The notes under the pieces: model-generated
Databases searched by the model: none
The model's input: the letters and a program-made list of their open reading frames with translations, nothing else
Told to the model about the DNA's origin: nothing
Position numbers and translations under genes: made by a program
NCBI RefSeq assembly: GCF_000715075.1
Contig: NC_134085.1
Coordinates: 153,912,178-153,976,177, forward strand
DNA: 64,000 bases
Direction of reading: 5' to 3'
Source: Nicotiana tabacum
Lineage: Eukaryota > Streptophyta > Magnoliopsida > Solanales > Solanaceae
Shown: piece after piece, positions 49,443 to 58,852 of the stretch
Position numbering within the stretch: position 1 is the first letter of the stretch
How the letters are laid out: each line of letters starts with the position of its first letter

Positions 49443-52400
49443 CCCAGTAAAATCCCACAAGTGGGGTCTGGAGAGGGTAGTGTGTACGCAGACCTTACCC
49501 CTACTCCGAAGGGGTAGAGAGGCTGTTTCCGAAAGACTCTCGGCTCAAGATAATAAAAAGACAAAAGGAGAGAATATTAGATTCACCACGGAGATCATAG
49601 GGAAAAAGGAACATAAATGCAGAAGAAAAATGCAAAGCAAAAACGATGGCTAGTAAATGGATCCTGCGTCGAAAATAGAAAATAGTAAGACACGACATTG
49701 CCCCTAGCTATCTTATACAAAACCCCACCGGACTAGGCTCACAAAGGTACAAAATAACGCAAGACTCAACTACCTCCTAGCCTACAACCGTAATACTCGA
49801 CCTCCACAACTTCCTATCAAGTATCATGTCCTCGGGAATCTGAAGCCTCGCCATATCCTGCCTGATCACCTCTCCCCAATACTTCTTAGGCCGCCCTCTA
49901 CCTCTTCTCGTTCCTTCCACGACCAGCCGCTCACACCTCCTTGCTGGAGCATCTGGGTTTCTCCTCTGTACATGCCCGAACCATCTGAGTCTCGCTTCCC
50001 GCATCTTGTCATCAAAAATTAGGTGCTCACCGGAGCCACGTGCGCCTTCTCCCGAATGTCATCATTTCTAATCTTATCCATCCTAGTGTGTCCGCACATC
50101 CATTTCAACATACTCATTTTTGCTACTTTCATCTTTTGGATATGTGAGTTCTTAACAGGCCAACATTCAGCCCCATACATCATGGCCGGTCTAACCACCG
50201 CTTTATAGAACTTACCTTTGAGTATCGTTGACACTCTCTTGTCACACAAGACTCCAGATGCTAACCTCCACTTCATCCATCCTACACCAATACGGTGTGT
50301 GACATCCTCGTCGATCTCCCCTCCCCCGTGGATAACCGAACCAAGGTACTTGAAGCTGCCTCTACTTGGGATAACCTGTGACTCAAGCCTCACATCCACG
50401 TCCACTTCCCCCGGCCCAGCGCTGAACTTACACTCGAGGTATTCTGTCTTCGTTCTGCTTAGCTTAAAACCCTTAGGCTCAAGAGTCTGTCTCCAACTTC
50501 CAATTGAGCTACACTACAATGATAACTAAATAAATAGCTAATCTAAAAAGCCAGAATGTTGATAGTGATGATTAATAGCGATCCAACATCATTTCAAGGA
50601 AAAAGCGCGTAATGTGTAAATAAGACCCAAGTAGAGAAATGGAACACTCAAAAAGATACGCAAAAGTTAAGTAGCAAAGCGAGGTCTTCTTATCATGCAA
50701 AGTCTAAACAGCCATTCCCCATCCTCTCCCCAAAAGCATGATATCTTGTCATGCAACGTCTAAAAAGTTCTCTCCCCAAAAAGCATGGCATCTTACTAGT
50801 TTCATTTTTTTGCTAACTTCTACCCCCCCCCCCCGAACCTATGAGGTTTAAGGTGTAAAATGATGCCCCATTGACAAAAAAACTAAACCCTACACCTCTC
50901 TACCTTAATCATTTCCTTCCGCGAGATTACCTTCCTTCACAATAGGCCGCTCTTTTATCGCAAATCGCGAAAGCAATTTCTTTAACAATGTCATGTTCAA
51001 GATTTCCGATCTCCAAATGCCCAGTCATCCTCCCCTCACCTTTACCTTATTCCTGCAAACAAGGTGGAGCTTATTATCTATATTTGTGTCATCTGATAAA
51101 TAATTGGATCAATTTCTCTATTCTTGCATGACGGATTGAGAATAAAACACATGATATAAGTGTGAATACTTGACATTGTTGCTTTTATCGAGGTGATTCT
51201 TCTTCCTTTCAAGAGAGAGAATGCTTTTTCCACCATTCTATTCTTTTTTCGAGTTTCTAAATCATTCACTAATTAAAGTCTACCGTCTTTATATTATCCT
51301 TCCAACATCCAAATGTTTGATGTGGAGTTTGATAACCTTAAGTTTTCCTCCTCACCAACACATTAAAATTGTGCATACTCCGCTCCACCGGATCACCTCA
51401 AACATCTTCGTGTTGATTCGGCGGTTGTAGCACACCACCTTAAATTAAACCAGGGACCAAAAGCTTGGATTAGTCTCACTCCATCAAAAACAAATAAGCA
51501 TCTAAGATAATGGACCCTCCCTCCTTCAAAGCCCTAGTACTTGCAAAAAAAAATTACTATTCAAAATTACGTAAATCGAGACTGTGGAAGGCAATGATGT
51601 ATTAATTTCCTAACCCCGTCCAGCGAAGGAGATAGAGTAGGAACTTACCATCCACACGGTCATACACCTTGCCAATATCCAATTTAGGATCCACAACTTC
51701 ATTTGCCATAAGACTAAAGTCCAGAATATCTCACTTCTACCAGAAAAGCATATGTGAAGTAGGTATGACCTTATCTATAACACCTTTAAATTTCATAGCA
51801 AGTACCTTTGCATTGTTCTTGTAGAAACTTCCTTAGGCTAAGAAGTCGAGAATTCTTGAGGGCCATAGCACCTGTAAGGATCAAGACAATGAATAGAGAG
51901 TCGAAGCTTCTCTTGAAAGCACAAGTGCGGTAACCGCTCCAACAATCCATAACATCCTCATTTAACTTCCAACAATGACAAAAGAAAGCGAGAGCAAAAG
52001 CATCAGACACAATGCCTTTTTCCCGTTATTATTCATCACTGCTTGCTCCACTTTATCCTCTTCAAAAGGCCGCTGAAGTGCTTCCTTGTTCTAGATGGCA
52101 AGTGGACGTCGGGAGAGTAAGTCTGCTTCCTTTTGAGAGATGTTTACAATATTGTGAAACTAGCTCCCTTAACGTTCGTCGCATGGTTTTATAGCTTCAG
52201 AGCACTACACAGGGCACTTAAAAAGAGGTGGAAACCAAACATTGCGAGGTTATCCCTCTTACCTAAGAAACTAAACCCAAACAAATCGCTCTTCAAGAGA
52301 GATATCAGTAACAGCTAACACGGGTATACCTGTTTGCAAAGTCATCTTTTGTCTAAAGAAAGGGCTCCCTCAATAAGCAAACAATTGATTCTATTATTGA

Positions 52401-53410
52401 AACTTTATTGTTTTCATGTATGCTAGTTCCTGATATATTCTTTTTAACAATGTGAAATTTTTTCCAGACAAAAGCTGCATACTTTTTTTTTCTTTTTCAG
52501 GACAGGGTGAGGGTTACAATATGACACCTTTAAGGGCATATTATCTGGGAGTAGAGACACCTCTTAACTCATTGATCATAATTAGAAGCAAGCTGTGGGG
52601 AGAAAAGTCAGAGCACCATTGGTCGCTGGTATAGCTACAAATTCCAGTCTAAAGAGTAAATACAGCAAGCATTCCATTAAAATAGTCATAAACCTTATCG
52701 CTGATCATCCGCAAAACACGTTTACCATACTCACCCCTCCTAAGAGCTGATATAACAAACAGTTATCTTCAGTCCACCCAAGATAATATGGCAGATCAGG
52801 CCAGCCATGTAGTGGACTCTTAACTCTCAGCTGTACTGCTTCAGCAATCAGCTGTTACATGCGACCCATAAGACAAATAGACCAAGACTCTTTCTTATTA
52901 CTAGCAACACAATCTATGCTTATATCCAGATTGAACTAACCTCAAATGGATTCCTTTCTTGGTCATTTAACCCGAGGTTGAAGAAACCAGACAGTATAAA
53001 CAGGACAGCTTTAGACTACCATATGACGAGCTTTAGGATAAACTTTTAACTCTAATTACTTATGACATTCTATGGATACAGAAAATCATTATCTGTAAAT
53101 GTACTTCCACTGACTCCTCCTAACTCAAAATTTAGAATGCAGTAATGGACGGAATTTTATCTCACCCCCAACAAATAAAGCACAAATGCAAAGTGGAATA
53201 CAGTAAACAAAGTAAAGAATTCTAAATAATATTGGAGAAAGAAACACTTACAGGTCTTCTAACAACTACCCGCAAACTTTGGGGCTTAGCATTTGGCTGA
53301 AGAACAGGCAAATAAGGACCAAACACTCCCTGGCTGGGTCGCCATGAAGATGATGATGATAAGGTTTCCTCTGCCGCCTGTTCCTTAGAACTACTACTGC
53401 CCTCGTCCAT
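36552..53410 (-). CDS. YAK1: Dual-specificity protein kinase YAK1 homolog (DYRK family), 946 aa
   Basis: Eighteen coding exons: 53410-53252, 48211-48012, 47507-47354, 47261-47152, 47065-46996, 46899-46817, 46733-46655, 46577-46537, 45963-45841, 44804-44654, 41203-41089, 40975-40893, 39769-39695, 39213-39139, 39010-38211, 37861-37700, 37055-36772, 36628-36552; total 947 codons. All introns are GT-AG except intron 6 (GC-AG, donor at 46816). Yak1 kinases couple growth, stress and TOR/ABA signalling to transcription and the cell cycle. The kinase domain starts near residue 121: glycine loop LGHGTFGQV (127-135), Lys150 in [15 protein letters not shown] (246-253), DFGSA (from 269), and activation loop [14 protein letters not shown] with the DYRK Y-x-Y at 281-283. 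After about residue 440 comes a Ser/Gly/Tyr/Pro-rich tail, mostly in the 800-bp exon 15. The C-terminus is [19 protein letters not shown]. The length is close to Arabidopsis YAK1 (about 956 aa). Intron 1 is 5 kb. Confidence 0.94.
36734..36754. repeat. (AG)n microsatellite in YAK1 intron 17
   Basis: About ten AG units preceded by an A-rich run, ending only about 17 bp from the 5' splice site of exon 17 at 36771 on the transcript side. Confidence 0.9.
41304..41389. repeat. 43-bp perfect tandem duplication in YAK1 intron 10
   Basis: TAACCATTCATAGAAGGAAA...GTGGTGTGC occurs twice in direct succession (41304-41346 and 41347-41389) with no difference seen. Confidence 0.85.
42922..43088. mobile_element. 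Short MITE/repeat, copy 2 of the family
   Basis: It starts CAGAGGTGGAGCTAATGTTC, contains the string ACGGGTTCGGCAGAA and then GTGATAAGAAATCCACTAAA. It ends near AATCCATAAACTCAAAATTATGGATC. Same family as 30091-30280 and, inverted in its body, 56388-56555. It lies in YAK1 intron 10. Confidence 0.6.
43098..43268 (-). mobile_element. tRNA-derived SINE, copy 2, 5' truncated
   Basis: On the minus strand it reads TGAAGTTCCAGCAGAGACAA...GGTGATTTATCCCATTTG...CTGACACCATCATTG, the same body as the SINE at 48833-49055. The A/B box part is shortened. It lies in YAK1 intron 10, next to a hAT-type MITE. Confidence 0.6.
43271..43390. mobile_element. 120-bp hAT-type MITE with perfect 8-bp TSD
   Basis: It is flanked by GTTAAGAC on both sides (43263-43270 and 43391-43398). 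The inverted ends CTATGTTGTGTGGACTCTCC and (right end) GGAGAGCCCGAGCAACATAA pair over most of their length. The middle also folds back (GTCGGATCCTCCAAAAATG against AGGATTTGACAC), so the element is nearly one hairpin. An 8-bp duplication is the hAT signature. Confidence 0.88.
48404..48572. repeat. 87-bp tandem duplication in YAK1 intron 1
   Basis: TTGGAGGACATACAGCCATC...AAAGTGAAATAAATG occurs at 48404-48490 and again at 48491-48572 with a few substitutions. Confidence 0.85.
48611..48795. mobile_element. Stowaway-like MITE remnant
   Basis: It begins TACTCCCTCCATTTCAATTT, the Stowaway-type terminal motif, with a body resembling that family in Solanaceae. The far inverted end is decayed or absent. 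Confidence 0.4.
48833..49055 (-). mobile_element. tRNA-derived SINE, copy 3
   Basis: On the minus strand GTGTGACCTAGTGGTCAAT (A box region) and AGGTTCAGAATTTC (B box) lie at the 5' end. The body shares GGTGATTTCTTCCCATTTGC and ...ACTCGGTAGAATAGCCGAGG with copy 2. It lies in YAK1 intron 1. Confidence 0.7.
49411..50501 (-). mobile_element. 5'-truncated RTE-type LINE with 13-bp TSD
   Basis: The minus-strand 3' end carries TGGGATTTTACTGGGTTG and a (GTT)n tail (plus-strand (CAA)n, 49411-49443), typical of Solanaceae RTE elements. AATTGAGCTACAC flanks it at 49398-49410 and 50502-50514. Coding remnants of the reverse transcriptase C-terminal part remain: [38 protein letters not shown] and [18 protein letters not shown]. 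These are in at least two frames, so it is dead. The insertion is in YAK1 intron 1. Confidence 0.92.
50900..52310 (-). mobile_element. Degenerate L1-type LINE fragment
   Basis: Minus-strand remnants in several frames keep the order of L1 ORF2. [12 protein letters not shown] is followed by [18 protein letters not shown] (about 52100-51930). [20 protein letters not shown] comes next (about 51850), then [20 protein letters not shown] at about 51700-51630. [19 protein letters not shown] follows near 51190, then LLSRFAIKE near 50970. Stops and indels are frequent and no boundaries are visible. It lies within YAK1 intron 1. Confidence 0.7.
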
Positions 53411-55344
53411 TAATAACTATTATCTGTATTACAAATTACAACACAAACGAAACCCTAAAGCAAAGGAATCATCGCAATAATCTTCCGGAAATCACGAGGA
53501 TTAGTTTCACCGGAAGATTCTAATCCCATCCTCATTCACCAACCAATTTCCTCATCAGTCAAACCATGATCTTTATCATCCATAGATCCATCCACACAAG
53601 ATTTTCAAGTCATTCCTCTACGGCGATTAACTCAAATATCTCTTCCCCTTTTTCGTAAAAAAAACTGGTCTTTATCGGTGATGATGATAGATAACAAAGA
53701 AGACTGTGGGAGGCTATCGGCGTGACAATTGATCAAAGCAGTGGGGCGAAAAAGAGAAATAGCGATTAAATAGAAATGGGCGAGTGAATCTGAGGTAGAA
53801 GAAGAAGTGTCAAATGGAGAGGAAGCCACCGTCGCTCGGTGGAGTTTGCTCCGGATTGGGATTTTTCTGTTTTGTTTTCTTTTGGGCAAAAACCCGGCTC
53901 TGTCACAGCTACAAGTTAATATTGTAAATCTTTTATTATTATCTACACTTATTTATTCCTCTATCTTTACAATTTTATTATCTTTTTGTTTCTCCAATTA
54001 TAGGAGCACTAGTATTTATTATTCAAAAAAATAACAGTGTTTAAAAGGAATTATTTTATGTACCTTCAATTTTAAAAATTTATTACATTATTTATTGTAA
54101 TTTTATCTGTTATAATTGATTACTTGCATTATAGTAAGTGTTTTATTTATCTCGCAAATCCTTTTTAAATGACCTAATAGTATTAAATTTTTTATGATTT
54201 ATAGAAGTAAGATTATGTTTAACTAGGAATTTCTTTTTTCTCTCTCCAATGACTATGTAAATGCTTTTACATTTACATGTATTAAATTTCATATAATATT
54301 TAATTAACGTCAAATATTATTTCATTGACTAGCATGCAAGAGCTAGTCAAAACATCAAAACCATTACATTCCAAATAATTTCTAACACGGGTGTGGTGTT
54401 TACATAAATGTTACAGTAGTGACAACATTATGAACATAACTACAAAATCCTAACAGTGCAAAAATGATTAGCTTTGATATTGTTTAAAAGTTTAAAGGAA
54501 ATAGCAAGCCCCAGGTGAGAGGTACTGTAAATGATCATAGTCTAAAAAAAGCAAGAGAATTCTTATTATTTATCAGTCTTGAAATTATGTTTGGTTTAAT
54601 ATCTTGATCAAAATGTTTGTTTATAAATTTCTGAAAATGATATATAAGAGGAAAAATTGGCATCATCATTGTTTCTTTATTTTTGCTTGAGAATATATAA
54701 CCACAAACAATACGCCCAAATACATACCTTTAAGCTTTGCTCCTTAAATGATAAATAATGAGGAAAAAGAACAAGTAATGATGCCAAGAGAACTTGCAGA
54801 ACAAATTTTTTTTTACATTTTATATTTATTTATTTTGTCCGAAGCAGACATAGGGCTGATAAAATTTTGAAAAATATACTTTTGTGTGCATAAAAATACT
54901 TAATTTTATATATTTTTTGAAGTTCAAAACCGTCTTTTAATTGGAGAAATAATATAGATACATAGCAATTAAAACTTTGACATAATAGCTCATGATGATA
55001 AAAACCACACTTACGACCAGTTTTTATACCAACTGAATAAATATAAGGTACATGTATTTTATACATATATTTTGCACTTCACCATAGTTAAATAATATGT
55101 TTTGACTTTAATTTTTAACTTTAATAATTAAATTACTTAATTTAATATAAATATCGAGTGTGATTAAAAATTTATGTGACAAAGTGGAATAGAAACTAAA
55201 GAAGATTAGGATTCAAATTTCAAATCTCAATCAAAAAAAAAAATTAGATGATTTTTTTTATGGTTAAACAACTCCAGGCGAGTCCAAGTTAACCAGATAA
55301 TATTTATTTCTTTAAAACAATAACAATGGGCCAAATACATATAC
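53411..55344. other. YAK1 5' UTR/promoter side and AT-rich intergenic DNA
   Basis: The first ~450 bp upstream of the YAK1 start are pyrimidine/purine-mixed and probably 5' UTR plus promoter. The rest is AT-rich with no gene. The YAK1 and BolA genes diverge from this interval. Confidence 0.45.
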
Positions 55345-55347
55345 ATC

Positions 55348-55906
55348 CCATCCAACTTGGCATCATTTTTTATTTTGGCACGCTATCTCTATCTTGTTCC
55401 ACTTTGGCCCTCTAACTCTATTTCTTATGTTCCACTTTAACACAAAAGCTGAAACCAGTGCAAAAAATATAGCCTGTTAAATATGAGGTGTAATAAATAT
55501 CCAATTAAATGTGGTCACCTAGTTTTTTCATCCATGTCAAATGAGTCAATACTAAAATACCTGAACCCGACCTTATTTTTTGTGGGTTTATTTCTTCTAA
55601 ACGGGTCAGGTATGAAATCGACAGATGAAAGCTTTGGAACTTAGAGAATGAAGATGGGGCAACAGTGGATGAAAAAATACGATCGAGTTCAGGTATTTTA
55701 GTAGTGACCCATTTGACATGGATGAAAAAATCAGGTGGCAACATTTAATTTGATATTTATTACACCTTAGATTTAACGGGATATATATTTTTGCACTAGT
55801 TTAAGCTTTTGTGTTAAAGTTGAAGGTAAGAAATAGAGTTGGAGGACCAAAATAGAACAAGTTAGAGATAGAGTGCCAAAATGAAAAATAATGCCAAGTT
55901 GGATGG
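55348..55906. mobile_element. MITE or foldback element with ~220-bp inverted arms
   Basis: The left end CCATCCAACTTGGCATCATT pairs with the right end AATGCCAAGTTGGATGG, and the pairing continues inward through TAACACAAAAGCT/AGCTTTTGTGTTA and TCATCCATGTCAAATG/CATTTGACATGGATGA to about 55570/55683. Little loop sequence remains. It lies about 80 bp upstream of the BolA start codon, so within its likely promoter. Confidence 0.85.
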
Positions 55907-55986
55907 CTTATAATAAAGATACACAAAAGAGATAAAAGGAATAAGGTGTTAATTCGCTTTGACGCCGGACAGAAAAGAGAGTAAAG

Positions 55987-58852
55987 ATGACGAAGGCGTT
56001 GTTTGCAAGGCCAAACGTGGCGGCGCTGTGTATCCGGCGATTGAGCAGCTCCGTTCAGCCACGTGTACCTTCATTACTCAAATGCGTTTCTATTTCTGCT
56101 CGTTCCTACAGGCCAATGAAGCTCGTTCCCCAAATAGGTTCAAAGATTGAGCTTTTCGCTGGTCGTCGGACTTTCTCTACTCGTGCGACTAGCGATACTG
56201 GCTCAATTGATTCTCCTCTTATGGAGTCTATGCAGAAAAAGGTTAATTTTATCGACCCTTTGTTTTAGTATGAGTGTATTGCCCTTTTTATGACCATAAC
56301 TGCAATTTTGTTTTATTGGGCTTGTGTTATCTGCTTTGTGCAATTGTGCTATCTACAGCTTGGGCATTGCTAATATCTCGTTTAAAGCAGGTGGAACCAA
56401 GATTTCAAGTTTATGGGTTCGGTATTTTAATCGTTTTAAGTTACCGGATTCTAAATTAATAATTTATACATATGCAATGGATTTTTTTAAGGCAAATACA
56501 AGATTCAAACCAAAGCTACCTGTTCGACCGAACCCGCCACTCTAGCTCTGCCCTGTTTTAAATAGTAAAACTTTAGGGATTTCTTTGACCCCGAAATATG
56601 TTCTTGGAAGCATATTTCTTTTGTTCCTTACGCTGTTACTTTTTAAGAAAAAAGATTCTAAAGCATCTGACTACCGAGTTCAAATGAGCCTGACTACTAG
56701 ATAGAATATCTACGAAAGATAAGTAGAGTGAACTGAATAGTATTGATCCAAGAAAATGTTGAGTGAACTGAATAGTAAGCTAACTATCAAAGAAAGAATG
56801 AGAATTGGGAGGGAATTTGTGACCAAAAAGGACTTGAGGTCTAAACTCAAGGACCGAAAAAGAGGTATGAATTCAAGGGGCTTTAAGGACAGAGTTCAAG
56901 TCGTTGGAAGGGACAGAGGAGCGAGATTTTCGGCTCGGGAAGAAAACATCCCTGAGTATGTGCCACCTTAGAGTATCACTTAAAAAGAAGGAAGCTGATA
57001 ATGATCAACTTCAAAGTCACAAAATATTTATTACAATGGTATTTCGTAGAATTGAAGACGTTAGGATTTGAAAAGAAAAAAAGGACCAAGAAAAACAATG
57101 AATATGACAACCTCTGGATGTTCAGTGAACCATGCAATGAAGCCCCTTGCCCCCAGGTTTTGGTCTAGTTTAAGAGTGCAGTGCATTATGTGTGGGTTAG
57201 CGAACCACGCCACCAACAAAAGCTTGATACGTAAGTGGAGAAGAGTAGAAGGATGGGTCCATTATCCACCTAGTTTCAAACCGTGCACCACTAGCCTGCT
57301 GGAACTTATCGTTATCCAACAAAAAAAATAGTTGAACCAGCTTCCCTGGGATCACAGATGTCGCATATTACATCAAATAGCTAACTGGCGCGTTGGTACA
57401 GTGCACCACCTTGATCCATGTGCAGTAAACTATAAAGCTATGACAAAGATTTAAATTTATAGGCACCAGAGTTGTGATGAGTTCGAGTGGATTCCTGGAT
57501 GCAGGAAGTGGATGAATGAGAAAGGAAGAAAGATATAGATGCTGAAAACTTCTTGGACTACGTAAAGAGAAGAGATAAAATATAGAGGGGATGAAAGTGT
57601 TAGTGGGTGGGGCGAGGAATTTATTACGCTAGCAGTAATCAAATATTAGGAAAATCTCACATTATTCGTCTGTGTCGTAACGAAGTTAATACAACTATGC
57701 TTATAGAAAGACTTCATCGAACCAAATAAGAAAGCACGGTTTGAATTTTGGACTAAACTTGTTGAATCCCTTTTAGAAGATCCTTGCATGTTAGTTTACA
57801 ATATTCTCAAATTACTCAGATTTAGTTTACTTTTTCTGTTTCTTTTTCCTCTAGTAAGTATATAAGTTATTTGTTGGAATAAACTCTAGAATGCTTGCTT
57901 CTTTATGGCATATATTAGCACCTACTTTAACTAAAGCATGGCAGCAAAAGTTCTTAAGCGCAGCATGTCCACAATTACAGTCTGGTAAAGAACTACTCCT
58001 CCTTGTCCCATCTTTTCCAATCAGTTTTGCTGTAGCTAATTGTCCACCATTTCCAAGTGTGATCTTTATGTTATGTATGGCCATGCCTGAGGGCATATCG
58101 GTTGAAGTTGATTTTTCTTTATGAAATTCCATTCACGTGTGCCATTACAGAAACTTTTGATGTTTGATCCTTTTTACAATTTTGTCATTTTTTAGGGTTT
58201 AGGGTTTATCGGTTGAAGTAGATTTTTCTTTATGAAATTCCATTCACTTGTGCCATTACAGAAACTTTTGACGTTTGATCTTGGTTACATAAACAAGGCT
58301 GTGGCGGTGTGGCCAAAGATTACATTAATAAGGATTTCTGAACTTGCTTGGCTTCTGCTACAATTAGCTGTACAAATTCCATGCACCTATATTTTCAAAA
58401 GTCTAGACTACATATCTACCTGGGATATTAAACTAAAGTGCTTACGTTCATGTATTTTGTGATAGCGTCACTTCTGTCAATAACAGACCAATTCATATTT
58501 AAATATATGCCAATAGATCAAGGAGCAGTTGAATGCGGACACAGTTGTAGTTAAAGATGCTTATGGTGATGGTCGGCATGTCAGGTGAGGTTTCTTCTCT
58601 ATTAGATGGTGCATTGGATGGAAAATGAAGCTGGTTTACTAAATCAAGTGGTGAGTATATCTGTTGCTAGTTCTGTAAAGTCATTGTTATTCTTCTCGTT
58701 GCAGCATTGATGTAGTCTCTTCAGCTTTTGAGGGACAATCTGCTGTGAATAGGCAGAGGATGGTCTACAAAGCCATATGGGAAGAACTTCAGAACACTGT
58801 GCATGCAGTTGACCAGATGACTACCAAAACACCGACTGAAGCAGGGAAGTGA
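55987..58852 (+). CDS. BOLA4: BolA4-like organellar protein, 156 aa
   Basis: Three coding exons, 55987-56241, 58517-58584 and 58705-58852 (GT-AG, phases 0 and 2), sum to 157 codons. BolA proteins partner with monothiol (CGFS) glutaredoxins in Fe-S cluster trafficking and redox sensing. Residues 1-70 are rich in Arg, Ser and Ala ([20 protein letters not shown]) and look like a plastid and/or mitochondrial transit peptide. The BolA fold follows: [40 protein letters not shown] and [16 protein letters not shown]. The usual R-H-R of BolA is R-Q-R here, which I recall from plant BolA4. The start at 55987 gives the only frame joined to the BolA domain. Intron 1 is 2.3 kb and holds a MITE, a plastid-like fragment and a tandem duplication. 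Confidence 0.9.
56388..56555. mobile_element. Short MITE/repeat, copy 3 of the family
   Basis: It begins CAGGTGGAACCAAGATTTC, passes through AAGTTTATGGGTTCGG and ends with CGAACCCGCC...TAGCTCTGCCCTG. It is in opposite orientation to copies 1 and 2 and lies in BolA intron 1. Confidence 0.6.
58005..58097 (-). pseudogene. rpl2: Plastid rpl2-like fragment (possible NUPT)
   Basis: On the minus strand the translation reads [20 protein letters not shown] followed by [11 protein letters not shown]. This matches plastid ribosomal protein L2 around its DMPLGTAIHNIEITLG motif. The nucleotide match (for example GGCCATACATAACATA) is closer than expected for an ancient nuclear gene. A short in-frame-like deletion is present before AKLI. 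Beyond this the similarity is lost. It lies antisense in BolA intron 1 and cannot be functional. Confidence 0.6.
58096..58290. repeat. ~75-bp direct repeat, period 112, in BolA intron 1
   Basis: ATCGGTTGAAGTTGATTTTT...CAGAAACTTTTGATGTTTGA occurs at 58096-58170 and again, with about four substitutions, at 58208-58281. Confidence 0.8.

Noticed and set aside
57151..57275. tRNA-like A and B boxes (GGTCTAGTTTAAGAGTG and GTTTCAAACC) suggesting a tRNA or SINE
   Set aside because: The boxes are about 110 bp apart and no cloverleaf or SINE body could be drawn; it may be a decayed SINE.
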